A DNA stretch of 64,000 bases from Chrysogorgia sp. JL179-B06 (lineage: Eukaryota; Cnidaria; Anthozoa; Scleralcyonacea; Chrysogorgiidae): NCBI GenBank assembly GCA_035772405.1, contig JAYKKM010000341.1, positions 1,936,501 to 2,000,500 of the forward strand, written 5' to 3'. Below are positions 45,263-57,165 of this stretch, piece by piece (positions within the stretch are counted from its first letter, which is position 1; each line of letters starts with the position of its first letter). The position numbers and the translations under genes are program-made. The notes beneath the pieces were generated by a model that saw only the letters and a program-made list of their open reading frames with translations, ran no database searches and had not been told where the DNA came from.

Positions 45263-46800
45263 CCAACCTAGCGCTTGTCAATGAGGATGTGCAGCGTTCG
45301 ATTCTATTTCAGAGACATTAATTTCATGATTAGGTTGAGTAGAGAAAGCGCGTTCACATCTGGTGAGGGGAGTAACCGTATAGCAGTAGAGATAACGCGA
45401 GGCAATTAAAGAAACCGCTATAATGATTAAACAGCGTATGGTTACGCCATATTATGCAGCCCACGATGATCTCAGGAGCTCGTGGTTGAATTAGAGCACA
45501 GCTGGCATGGTACAAGTATCACTTGACAGTAGAAAAAGAAAGACGTTAAAATCTGATCAGACGTTAAGGTAAACATTTGCCTTGTGTATACGTGCGATTT
45601 TTTGTGATCTGTTCTGCGATTTTTCGTGTGATCTGGTCTGCGGTTACTGCTGCGATTCGGGCATCCTGCACATGCGAGTGATCTTTATTTAAACACGGAG
45701 AAACTTTAAAAAAATTTAAACTATACTTACAATATAACTACAAGTTATTTTTAAAAATACATAACGAATTGGGCTGTGCTGGTATTTAAAGTCAAGAGAT
45801 ATTCCTGCAGACAACTGCTCCATTATAATGCGCTTTGAAAAGTTAGTATGAGATTGAGGAATATATTAAAATTATAAGTATAGGTAATCATATGATAGCG
45901 AGTGCAATTTAGGATTTACACAACAAGTGATATTTGAAAATTTTGCCATAATAGCACAAGCCGTTAGGCGAGTTCAATTTGGCAAAATTTTCAAATATCA
46001 CAACTAGTGTAAATCCTTAATTCCGCTCGAGCAAAATTATGATTATTTGTTTATTATTATATCCATGGCAAAATTACAATGTTGTCAATATTAGCAAAAT
46101 GCTTTAGTTTTTTTGAATGTTTTGTACTCGACCAAATATTTAGAATATTCTATCATGGAAACTAATTGATTTTCATAAGAAAACTACTTGCAAGCAACTG
46201 AAAGCAATCATACGTTGACTTTATTTGATAAAAGTACAAATACGTATTGTGCGAACGCGACTCGTACACTTCACAACTCATTGACGCCTTAAAACATTAT
46301 GTTTCATTACAGAACAATTCCCTCTTGGTGTTTTCTGTATTCATTTCAAAATAGTTACACGAAATCTTCAATTGAAAACGCAGCACAAATACTTGGAGAA
46401 GCAATCAGAATGTATTATTTTTTTCATGTACATTTTTGCCATAAAATACTTAATTTAAACTACGCGTCATGTCGTTATGTGTAATATCTCACTCATGTGC
46501 GTATAACACTGCAGACTCGTGAATAATTCAGTTATGTATAATATTAGGTTTCATTGAGTCGAAGGGCCTTCACTCAAAACTTGCTTCACACATAACTTTT
46601 ACAACCATAACATAACCAGTTTAATAGAAATACATATCCGCAATAACCCCTCGCTCGCCTGTTCTACCCTTCCCCTACAGTTTCATCCTACCCCTGCGGG
46701 ATTTTCTCATCACCATTATCCTGCATCGTTTCCCTGCGGGATTTTTCCATCACGAGGTCACCATAGGCATAGTTTAACATGATGGAAAAATAGAGTGCAA
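45263..46800. other. No gene seen; one fold-back
   Basis: The only structure is an inverted repeat at 45911-46018 with ~37-base arms (GTGATATTTGAAAATTTTGC) and a 32-base loop. The rest is AT-rich DNA. Confidence 0.55.
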
Positions 46801-46879
46801 AGAGGACATATATATATATATATAGGATTTATGGTGAAGGAGAATTTCGAGTGTTGCAAAGAGGACATATATATATATA

Positions 46880-47157
46880 GAAAGGATTTATGGTGAAGGA
46901 AAATTTCGAGTGTTGGAATACATACATTTTAAGACCAAACCGGGACCAGTTGCGAAAAATGCAACTTCAAGGCCTTCCGGCTGGAATTGAACCAGCGACC
47001 CTGCGATATGCTAGTGCAGTGCTCTGACCACTGAGCTACGGAAGCCGTTGCCGAGAGCCTAGTCACGAGTTCTGTATATATGGTGGTGGTAATGCTGGGA
47101 TAAGATTCTGGGTATATTATAGGTAATATTTGGCATTTCACTCGATCAAACTACATG
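46880..47157 (-). repeat. tRNA-derived SINE-2 copy A
   Basis: On the minus strand the tRNA-like head has box A TAGCTCAGTGG (complement at 47028-47038) and box B GGTTCAATTCC (complement at 46983-46993), then the family body TTGAAGTTGCATTTTTCGCA and a tail ending in CACCATAAATCC. A short piece of another copy lies at 46822-46860. Acceptor-stem remnants (GGCTTCC / GGAAGG) show the tRNA origin; it is not a functional tRNA gene. Confidence 0.85.
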
Positions 47158-47418
47158 TTGAAAGGATTTATGGTGAAGAAAAATTTCGAGTGTTGGAATA
47201 CATACATTTTAAGACCAAACCGGGACCAGTTGCGAAAAATGCAACTTCAAGGCCTTCCGGCTGGAATTGAACCCGCGACCCTGCGATGCTAGTGCAGTGC
47301 TCTGACCACTGAACTACGGAAGCCGTTGCCGAGAGCCTAGTCACGAGTTTTGTCATGGTGGTGGTAATGCCGGGATAAGCTAGATTCATGTAGTTTGATC
47401 GAGTGAAATGCCAAATAT

Positions 47419-47420
<2 letters not shown>
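47158..47420 (-). repeat. tRNA-derived SINE-2 copy B, tandem to copy A
   Basis: Almost the same as copy A, with box B GGTTCAATTCC and box A TAGTTCAGTGG. It follows copy A head to tail and ends in the (TA)n tract. Confidence 0.85.

Positions 47421-47423
<3 letters not shown>

Positions 47424-47513
<90 letters not shown>
47424..47513. repeat. (TA)n microsatellite
   Basis: About 90 bases of TA between SINE-2 copy B and the palindrome. Confidence 0.96.
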
Positions 47514-47517
<4 letters not shown>

Positions 47518-47687
47518 CAAAGTGAAAAGGTGGTAAACTGCCAAGAATTTAGTGACGAGATACTGACGTTTCGAGCGGAGCCCTTCATCAGAGTAAGACG
47601 TCTTACTCTGATGAAGGGCTCCGCTCGAAACGTCAGTATCTCGTCACTAAATTCTTGGCAGTTTACCACCTTTTCACTTTGCTATAT
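47514..47687. repeat. 174-bp palindrome with two hammerhead-like cores
   Basis: Perfect by eye: arms start ATAGCAAAGTGAAAAGGTGG and meet at GACGTC. Each arm has TACT-CTGATGA-A-GGGC-TCC-GCTC-GAAA-CGTC-AGTA (plus copy 47604-47638, minus copy 47597-47563). Stem I is 4 bp, stem II has one wobble pair, and stem III is only the self-complementary ACGT. The extra A after CTGATGA departs from the consensus. It sits in a (TA)n context and is related to 18106-18257. Confidence 0.8.
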
Positions 47688-47904
47688 ATTCAAAACACTG
47701 TCTACGCAGCACTCTACTATATATATATATATATATATATATATGGTACATATTCAAATATAAAGTATAAGCCATATAAGATTACATAAACGGTCAAATA
47801 GATTAAAACAGTCAACTAGATAAACGGTACAAACGGTAAAAATTTAAAGTTTAAAATTTGAAAATCAAAACAATTATATTTAAATATAAGGAACTTACCA
47901 TGTT

Positions 47905-48055
47905 ATTTGTTAATCTGCTCTGATGATGTTGTGATATACAATGAAACGTTAGCTATAATAAAATGTTTGACTGATATGCTGTGCCTAAAAGTTATTTGCT
48001 GGGCTTTGATTTTTATATTCAAATTACGGTTCCCGCCTGGTATCTCAATCGTTAT
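47905..48055 (+). repeat. PLE-type repeat fragment with hammerhead-like motif
   Basis: CTGATGATGTTGTGATATAC followed by AATGAAACGTT and AGC resembles a weak hammerhead core (short stem II TGT/ACA; GCT/AGC as stem I). The following part (CCGCCTGGTATCTC) also occurs near 8050. It lies just upstream of the GPCR 2 acceptor. Confidence 0.4.
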
Positions 48056-48098
48056 ATTCATTAATATTTATCTTTTGGTGTTAACAGGCTGACTCAGG

Positions 48099-49498
48099 AT
48101 GATCAGCAATATTACGCAGAACAATGTTACCAAAATGGCAAGCGGATTTAAACTCCATTACCATCCCATCCTCATCACCATAGCAACAATCATCTGCATT
48201 ATGAACTGCCTCGTCCTGACGCTCTTCTCGACCCATGCCTTTTTACGTTTCCCCGGTAACTACTTCCTCGTCAGTCTCGCCATTTCCGACCTCGCCGTGG
48301 GGTTATTAGGGATACCCGCGAACATCACGTGCGAGACGGTACTCAGTTGGAGTTCCTGTCTGTCGTCCTACAGCATCAACCGCTTCATCGCCATTTCCAC
48401 GGTCTATCACATCATGTGGATCACCTTGGAGAAATACGTCGCCATTGTTTTCCCATTTCAACACAGGTCTCCATATAATACATTTATTAAGACGGTACAA
48501 GCTTAAATCCTCAGAAAATGTTTCTGAGAACCGAACCGGGATGGAACCTATGTCAGGTACCGACTTTGAGTTTTTCTCATCGACCCTTCTGATTGCTGGT
48601 GAGACTCTCTAACGATCGAGCTAACGAAACTCAAGGTTACAATGATGTACTGGTTCTATTGATATATATATATATATATATGTATTGCCTTTGCGGCAGT
48701 CACTATATATAGCAGTAATTATTGGATGTGTTATAATTCTCGATAGCGAATGTAAATGGATGGTTAGAACGTCTTACCGGCAATCAGAAAGTTTACAGGT
48801 TCAATTCCTGTCTTGAAACATTTTCTGAGCATTTGAGCTTGACGATCGTCCATGTATTGTCTATATTAGTTGTCTTGATTAACATCAATCTTGCTTTTAT
48901 CTCCTTGACTCTAAGGTCCCGGCTTGATCACAGTCGAGTCATCATCATCATCCTTGGCACGTGGTGCGGTTCATTTCTCATGACGTCCGTCGAGTTGGCC
49001 TGGCTGGCTGACCACGACGACGTGATGAAACCGTTCTCGGACGATGTTAAGCAAAAGGAATTCATCTACAACACGGTCACCTTCATCGTATGTTTCACCT
49101 TACCCATGATGCTCATGGTTTTCGCGTACATTTCCATCCTTCTACGAATCATCAGACAACACTCGAGTATCCTCAGAATGCACACGGGCGGCGGAGACAG
49201 GGCGGTGACGACGACGGCCGCGAGACAAATGTCGCACAAGATAAAATCGGCCTTGCTTTTCTTCACGCTTCTCTCCGTTTTCATCCTCTGTTGGTTCTGG
49301 TGGTTCTTCGTCACGATCTATCACTTTTTCGTCGACGACGCCTTCGAGGTCCCCCCGGAATTCGTCTACGAGATATTGACGGCGTTCCGATTCAGCACCT
49401 CGTTCATCAACCCGTCGCTGTACACGTTTTTCAAACGAGATTTCAGAAAAGCGTTAAAGAAGATGATCAACGGCGCCCGCTTGACTCCAGTCCATTGA
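48099..49498 (+). CDS. Class A GPCR 2, two exons
   Basis: A receptor paralogous to GPCR 1. Exon 1 (48099-48466) encodes helices 1-3 with D64 in AISD, C87 and EKY at 111-113; exon 2 (48916-49498) encodes helices 4-7, with CWFWWFF in helix 6, NPSLY and FFKRDF. Joining at AG|GT sites gives 951 nt, 316 residues, and the loop between EKY and helix 4 then has the same length as in GPCR 1. Without splicing the protein would stop at 48504 after helix 3. No cysteine is present in the second outer loop, as in GPCR 1. The start ATG follows a splice acceptor TTAACAG (48081-48087) by 11 bases. Sequons at N4, N9 and N75. Expression is unknown; if the insert is not spliced, the gene is broken. Confidence 0.85.
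48467..48915 (+). other. SINE-derived intron (or insertion) in GPCR 2
   Basis: A 449-bp GT...AG stretch in phase 2. AGGTC is present at both borders (48465-48469 and 48914-48918), as expected if insertion duplicated a target that already contained AGGT. Inside are two SINE-1 copies head to head (minus about 48490-48660, plus about 48735-48870), separated by a (TA) tract, followed by a T-rich run (TTGCTTTTATCTCCTTGACT) before the acceptor. GPCR 1 has no intron here. Confidence 0.75.
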
Positions 49499-49554
49499 TC
49501 TGCATAACGGAGACTGAATTTAACAACCCATTGTTTGATGCTGCAAAAAATGAA

Positions 49555-49740
49555 GCCAAAATATTTCGCGGCGGCCATCTTTGTGAGAGACCACCAGCGC
49601 TATATGTCGGCTTCTGTCACGGAGCCATAGTTTGTGTTCTAAAGTACGCGAAAACCTTCGACAACTTATCCAATTTGGTGGCTCTGTCGCCTATAGTAAA
49701 ACTATATGGTCTCTCCAATATGGCGGTCGTGAGCTACTTC
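49555..49740 (+). repeat. 3'-flank block shared with GPCR 1
   Basis: This is the uninterrupted version of 38000-38960 behind GPCR 1, with CAAAATATTTCGCGGCGGCC, CGCGAAAACCTTCGACAACT and CTCTCCAATATGGCGGTCGT. Confidence 0.75.
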
Positions 49741-49746
49741 CGCCCA

Positions 49747-49806
49747 ACCTCGTTCCCAGGGCATTTTGCCCACGGTGGAGGCAAAATGCCATGGGTACGA
49801 GGTTGA
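49747..49806. mobile_element. Small hairpin MITE (CCTCGTTCCCAGGG type)
   Basis: CAACCTCGTTCCCAGGGCAT and its near-complement enclose a short loop. It shares the CTCGTTCCCAG end with the 12428 element. Confidence 0.8.
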
Positions 49807-49841
49807 CTTCCGCCGTCAATTTTATATATATAATCTCTTTT

Positions 49842-50076
49842 AAGCCTGGTTGTCACTTAGAATGGTTGACGTAAGAATCGGGGATTTTCCGGTCCTCGAT
49901 CGCCTGCGATTTTTACGACGAGTGTGACATGATTGAAGCAATGTCCCAGACTGTCGCCGATATGATCGGAAGAATCGGAATAATTTCTATTTGAAAAACG
50001 TATCCCAGACGGTCGCTGATACATGAAAAATCCCCGTTTTTTACGATTCTTACGACAATTAGTGAGAACCAGGCTT
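49842..50076. mobile_element. 235-bp MITE
   Basis: Inverted ends AAGCCTGGTTGTCACT (49842) and AGTGAGAACCAGGCTT (to 50076), with subterminal GTAAGAATCGGGGATTTT and complement. The overlapping open frames on both strands are artefacts. No clear target duplication. Confidence 0.8.
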
Positions 50077-51010
50077 TGGTGATAAGTGCTACAGCCAGTG
50101 GTATACCATTGGCATAGCGATACCACAGAGGTATAGTGAAAGAACTCATCATCATCATATGGATCCTTATTTAGTATTTTTAAAGCTTGAGAAGACAGTA
50201 TTGTCACCATGTGCTGCTACTGCTGTGCAATTACAAACTCTTCAACTTTTCTGTATGCGATTTGTCTCAACTCTCAAGGTAAGCAGCTCTTGGTTCTACA
50301 TATTAGTGCCTCAATTTCCTCTACGTTATGCCAACAGTGACGATTGCTGTTCGACTTTAAACGAAATTTTTTAACCTAAAGTTTTGCACGTTGTCAGGTG
50401 CTATGTTGGATATTTAAAATGCAATTATAGAATCCAGTAACGAAAAATCTCTGCGCGGCCATCGCATATGCGGGTTTCAAAAGGCCGGATGCGACGCAGG
50501 CTATATAGGGTGGACTTAAATATGAAAGGCAAAGAAGTTATCGAAATAACTCGGAGAATATAAAACAGGGGATAATGAGAGAATTTCACCGAAATTCAAG
50601 AATATGTAAGAATTCATTGGGGCGGAACCGAAAAAAGTTGTGGGATACGTAGACCTTTGGCCACCAATCTCCATTAAGGCGTTTTGAGTTTGCTTATCAT
50701 CATTATTATTAAAGCATTTATCACACGATAAAATTACAGCGCAGCTGATGTGGTCGTGCAATACAAATATAAATGATAAAATTGCAAGATGAGATTAAAA
50801 TCACAAATTATAATAGTGTAAACCTCATACATAAACCGTCCTAAATTAACAAATATCACAAATTTATAAATCTAAATCCAAATTTAAAAAATCTAAATTT
50901 AAAAAATTATAAAAGACATCTTTTTAACTATATGCATTTAAACTAATGAAGTGAATAGTTGAATGCCGGCAAAGTGTTTTAAGATTTGTGCTTTGGGTTG
51001 ATGTTCTATA
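50077..51010. other. No gene seen
   Basis: One short frame (50159-50282) ends at a good donor-like CAAG|GTAAGC, which could mark an isolated exon, but there is no recognisable protein. A TAGCCTGCGTCGC MITE scrap lies near 50490-50503. Confidence 0.45.
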
Positions 51011-51794
51011 AGGGACCGGTCATTATTTATGGTGGTGGGGGGGGGGGGGGCTGGGTAAAAATAAGGATTTTCTTTATGAAAAAGGGGGGGGGTCATGTTT
51101 TATTTAAGCCCTTGAAGGGGGGGTTGTAAAATAAATCAAAAATATATTATTTATTTATAAAAAGGCTTTGTAGTCAAATTTAATCAAGTAAAGTAACATT
51201 TAATGTGTAATAAGCTTTCTTTTACTATTTTAACATTCCACTGGTCTACACGCTTTTATAACAAATGTACAGTGACCTATTTAAAATCCTTTGTCGAGAT
51301 GACGTCCGTACCCATGTTTGTCCGCATTTACCCAGAATTATTGCGGCCATAACAAAAGAAAATAGCTCATTTGCAATGATTTGTGAGTAAAATTTGGTTT
51401 GTTTGTCCGCATTTTGAGCTATTAATAGCAATTAACGCTTAAAGGGCTATTAGTATATTGAAGTTAACATATTTTTAGTATTTTTTCATTCGAACTTTCA
51501 GTTTGGATGCAAAGTTATTTTTATATATCAAGTTACTATACATTTAGTGCCAATCAGAATCAACATCCACTATGTATTTCACCACAGTATACTCTTTACT
51601 AAATAACAACACATACTTTTCCCCCTTTTTAATATTTCCCCCTTTTTGGGAGGAGGGGAGGGGGGTCACAAAAAATAAAAGTCATTTTCTATGGGAGTCA
51701 CTTGCTAGTCCTTAAAGGGGGGGGTTGAACGCTATTTTATCTTTGAGACCAATTTTTACCCCCTCAACCCCTCCATAAATAATGACCGGTCCCT
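51011..51794. mobile_element. 784-bp TIR element
   Basis: Inverted ends AGGGACCGGTCATTATTTATGG (51011) and mirror (to about 51793). G-rich tracts lie near both ends (51037-51050 and 51655-51665, 51716-51724). No transposase and no clear target duplication. Confidence 0.7.
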
Positions 51795-51966
51795 AAACGT
51801 TTGTTTCACCGCGATGCTACTGAGTGTAACGTCAAATCAGGTATTTGGATTTCTTTTCTGCTTTCCGTGGTTGAGGATTTGAGTGAAAAAGTTGATATTT
51901 TATCAACTAATTATTATATCTTTATAATATAGTACGGTACGGTGGCCCACAAGTGCAATAGACAAA

Positions 51967-53424
51967 AGTCACTACACAAAATTTAATTTCACTACACAAA
52001 ATTTAAAAGTCACTACACAAAATTTAAAATCACTACACAAAATTTAAAAGTCACTACACAAAATTTAAAAATCACTACACAAAATTTAAAAATCACTACA
52101 CAAAATTTAAAAGTCACTACACAAAATTTAAAATCACTACACTTAAAAGTCACTACACAAAATTTAAGTCACTACACAAAATTTAAAAGTCACTACACAA
52201 AATTTAAAATCACTACACAAAATTTAAAAGTCACTACACAAAATTTAAAATCACTACACAAAATTTAAAATCACTACACTTAAAAGTCACTACACAAAAT
52301 TTAAGTCACTACACAAAATTTAAAATCACTACACAAAATTTAAAAGTCACTACACAAAATTTAAAAGTCACTACACAAAATTTAAAAGTCACTACACAAA
52401 ATTTAAAAATCACTACACAAAATTTAAAAATCACTACACAAAATTTAAAATCACTACACTTAAAAGTCACTACACTTAAAAGTCACTACACAAAATTTAA
52501 GTCACTACACAAAATTTAAAAGTCACTACACAAAATTTAAAATCACTACACAAAATTTAAAAGTCACTACACAAAATTTAAAATCACTACACAAAATTTA
52601 AAATCACTACACAAAATTTAAAAGTCACTACACAAAATTTAAAATCACTACACAAAATTTAAAAGTCACTACACAAAATTTAAAATCACTACACAAAATT
52701 TAAAATCACTACACAAAATTTAAAATCACTACACAAAATTTAAAAGTCACTACACAAAATTTAAAATCACTACACAAAATTCAAAATCACTACACAAAAT
52801 TTAAAAGTCACTACACAAAATTTAAAATCACTACACAAAATTTAAAATCACTACACAAAATTTAAAAGTCACTACACAAAATTTAAAATCACTACACAAA
52901 ATTTAAAATCACTACACAAAATTTAAAATCACTACACAAAATTTAAAATCACTACACAAAATTTAAAAGTCACTACACAAAATTTAAAATCACTACACAA
53001 AATTTAAAAATCACTACACAAAATTTAAAAGTCGCTACACAAAATTTAAAATCACTACACTTAAAAGTCACTACACAAAATTTAAGTCACTGCACAAAAT
53101 TTAAAAGTCACTACACAAAATTTAAAATCACTACACAAAATTTAAAAGTCACTACACAAAATTTAAAATCACTACACAAAATTTAAAATCACTACACAAA
53201 ATTTAAAATCACTACACAAAATTTAAAAGTCACTTAACAAAATTTAAAATCACTACACAAAATTTAAAAATCACTACACAAAATTTAAAAATCACTACAC
53301 AAAATTTAAAATCACTACACAAAATTTAAAATCACTACACAAAATTTAAAAGTCACTTAACAAAATTTAAAATCACTACACAAAATTTAAAAGTCACTAC
53401 ACAAAATTTAAAATCACTACACAA
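51967..53424 (+). repeat. 20-22-bp satellite, ~70 units
   Basis: Unit TCACTACACAAAATTTAAAA with an optional G or A. Short variants (ACTACACTTAAAAG) recur at 52130, 52270, 52455 and 53055, which points to block duplication of larger groups of units. Confidence 0.97.
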
Positions 53425-54994
53425 TTTTTTTTATAAGCAATAAATTATTGGAATTATTACTTGGGCCGTAGCACGAGTCTTAAAATGGGCTCTGTTTATT
53501 ATTATTTTTATTATTTTTTTGTCGTCGTCGCGAAATGGCAATTATTGCATCTCCCGATCAACCTTGCACCCAGGCTTTTCACCTGAAACTACTGCATATA
53601 TTTATTCGCCATTGTGATTTACTCATTTTATCACCTTTCTTCGAGTGTTCTTCACTGAAAATCTTTGATGCAATCTGGCAAGTATCTTGATCTTATATAC
53701 AGTACGCTCACTATTCCGATCGCTTTCGAAACGGGTTGGTCTGCGATTTCGAGAACCTGTACTCGATCAAATTATCTGTTTCCATACGCTTTTTGTCTAC
53801 TAAATGTTTAATAATTTAATATGAGACTCAACATATGAATGCTGATGGCAATATGTTAACTGTTCTGAGGTAACTGTAATATTTTTATATAACCCTGTTT
53901 CACTTGATATTTTACCTGTAAGCTTAAATGGGGCTCCAAAATGTTCTGGGTTATCAGTAACTTTGTATCGATTGTTCATATTATTATACACAAATGCTGA
54001 GATCATGGAGTAAAGAGTCTGTTATTGTTTGCTGGTTTACCATGACTGGTCTGTTCAGCTATGTACTTTCCGTTGTCCCTCAACGCCACAATTACACACC
54101 TTTCAAACTGATTTTTGGCATGAAGCTGGCTTGCTATTACTAAAACAGTAATTTGTCCTGATATTACATGAGGCAGGCTAGCCGACTTGCCAGACTCACA
54201 AGCACACTGTTACTTGGTCTGTACAGCCAGATACTGAATTTTGGCCTTGACTACATGGAAAGCAAGTTGGCTCGCTAACCGAGACAGTAACCATAGTAAA
54301 CTATGCAGTAACCTGTCTTTAGTCACTAGTATGTATAAAGCCTCTCAAATAATAAATATGCTAAAATTATGAATATGTTTACTGGCTCAAAATGTTATAT
54401 AAAATTAACTTCAAAGAAATAAAGATTTTGAATTACATTTATTTAAACTGTTTTATAATAGCTTATGACACCTTGCTACTGCCAGCTAAATGGTTTGATT
54501 TACTGCTATATATGCCTTATACACTGAGAAAAAGATTAACTGATTTAATGCTTGCTCAAACTGAACCTGTTTGCCGGACTGACCATATGAATTGTTATTA
54601 CATGAGCACAGGCCGGCTCGCTTGCCAGGCTGACCCTGTTTGCTAGAACTGGATTAGGTCAGCAAACAGGATGGCTCATTTGGTGGGGCAGACTTCTCAG
54701 TAAGCATGAATTGGGTCAGCAAACAGGATGGCTCATTTGGCAGGGCAGACTTAAGCCAGCTTGGATACTGAGCGAACTCACCTTCATATAATCAAAGCCG
54801 TTGGCCAACACTATGTTATGGGTTTGCAATGATGGAAAATTTAACCACCCCTGCAGTGACAGCTGTATCAATATCATTATGTAACATACATAGAGTTAAC
54901 GCCTAGCGGGCGTCTTGTTTTATAAGCATTGTAACCAATAAGTTATTGGATTATATAACCAACCCCCATCCGTATTTTTTGTCCGTAAATTTTG

Positions 54995-55123
54995 TGTAGT
55001 GATTTTAAATTTTGTGTAGCGACTTTAAATTTTGTGTAGTGATTTTAAATTTTGTGTAGTTATTTTAAATTTTGTGTAGTGATTTTAAATTTTGTGTAGT
55101 GATTTTAAATTTTGTGTAGTGAC
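54995..55123 (-). repeat. Short inverted counterpart of the satellite
   Basis: Six to seven units of the same repeat in reverse orientation, forming the right arm of the element. Confidence 0.95.
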
Positions 55124-55154
55124 TTTTGTGTATTGCACATGTGGGCCACCGTAG

Positions 55155-56540
55155 GTATAGCGTTCAAGTATATACCATCAACGTTTGAATTATCTAAAAT
55201 TTCTCCGATAGCAGCAGAATATTTATCCGAAATGAAGACTGATTTGACGACATTAGCATTTCCGACAACAAACCTTTATAATATAGAACATCAATTCGCA
55301 ACGCGCAAATCATAAAACATTTTCCATTCAACTATTCACTTCGTATAGAATCTATATTAGTAAATCGTAGTTGGGTTTATAGGCACAGTTTAAATCATTG
55401 ATGGTTCTTATACATTAATCATTATCATCTAAGAGTTCTGTCTTAAACGTTATTGATATTTTCATATAGAAAAGTTCTCAGTGAGAAATGATTTTGAGTG
55501 AACTGGATTTTCATAGCATTTCCATTGTTATAGAACAATAGATAGCGATGTAGCGTAGAACAAATGATATATAGAATAATTATGATGAAAGGTGTTCAGT
55601 GTTACGTATGCAGTGTAGGAAACAGCCCTCGACTAAAACGAGGTCGGCATTCGGCAGTGCTGACCTCAGTTAATGCCAACCTGTCAACCCGAGCTCAATC
55701 TAGTTCTTTTCAGGAGAAGAAATGCCACTTTTTCTTATGATAAGCAACATATCATTGATGAAGGTGGTGGAGAACTTGCTCGTTGAAAAAATCTATTTTC
55801 CTCATTTCGATGTCGAAAAAAATACTTATTTTTCTTCTGATACGCGACTCGGGACTTGTGGACACAATCGTCGCATTTAATTCAGACAATTTAATTAACA
55901 ATTAGACAACGAGCCTGCGTTTACTGAAGTCGAGGTGATTATCGGTGAATATTTACCAAACCGCGAGGTACAGTTACAGTGTAAATATAAGACTGAAGCG
56001 ACTGAAGCGACTAATTGTTTTAGTATAATTTCAGGCCTGAACTGAATATCTAATTGAAAAGTTTTAAAAAGACAGTTTGAACTGTGTTAGATAAAATTTG
56101 TAAATCCAATACTCGATGTTTTCGTCACACTTGACAGCTTTCAAAAACACACTAACGATCAAAATGGACGTAAAAATATAAATAATTATACGACAAACAA
56201 CGTCCTCATCCTTAGACAGTTCTATCTTAAGAGAAAGATATGTATACAGTGTCCTTTATGCTAGGTTTTCGAGCGCTTTCGACGATTTATTAGTTATAAT
56301 CAGTATAGTCGGTATTTTGAAAAAAATAATCATGTTTTAGAAACCATACATCAAAATAATGATTCCGAGATGGGTCTGGAACGAATAAATTCAGTCTGGT
56401 CACAACTAACAACTGTGAGTCACATACCTGTATAGAAAGATAGCTTGCCTGACAGTATTGAGTCTGAGCCGGGTTGTTGAAACCAATCGTGAAGGCTATG
56501 CCTCCATACCGTACTTTGTATCCCCAACTATATGTAAGAA
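55155..56540. other. Duplicate block then no gene
   Basis: The stretch 55155-55395 is the partner of 44992-45262. The rest holds AT-rich DNA without gene, long repeat or RNA that I can recognise. Confidence 0.5.
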
Positions 56541-56554
56541 TTAATAACAGTATT

Positions 56555-57165
<611 letters not shown>

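Larger units (their letters stand above)
51940..55151. mobile_element. 3.2-kb TIR element with satellite-built ends and TA duplication
   Basis: Ends CGGTGGCCCACAAGTGCAAT (51940) and ...TTGCACATGTGGGCCACCG (to 55151) are inverted and flanked by TA (51938-51939 and 55152-55153). Next to each end lies the same 20-22-bp repeat in opposite orientation: about 70 units on the left (51967-53424) and 6-7 on the right (54995-55123). The middle (53425-54990) has an imperfect ~56-bp direct repeat with GTCAGCAAACAGGATGGCTC (near 54657 and 54714) and no recognisable transposase. TA duplication fits Tc1/mariner-type or fold-back elements. Confidence 0.8.

Noticed and set aside
46960..47340. Functional tRNA genes on the minus strand
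   Set aside because: Boxes A and B are present but the acceptor stem is imperfect, and the same sequence recurs with the same long tail at several loci, as expected of a SINE.
49090..49806. 238-codon frame overlapping GPCR 2 exon 2
   Set aside because: It is out of frame with the receptor, has low-complexity composition and runs into a MITE; it is a shadow.
50159..50374. Possible exon ending at a donor-like CAAG|GTAAGC
   Set aside because: No matching acceptor, partner exon or recognisable protein; one donor-like site occurs often by chance.
51967..53424. CRISPR-like regular repeats
   Set aside because: Units are contiguous 20-22-bp satellite without unique spacers, and the DNA is of an animal genome.
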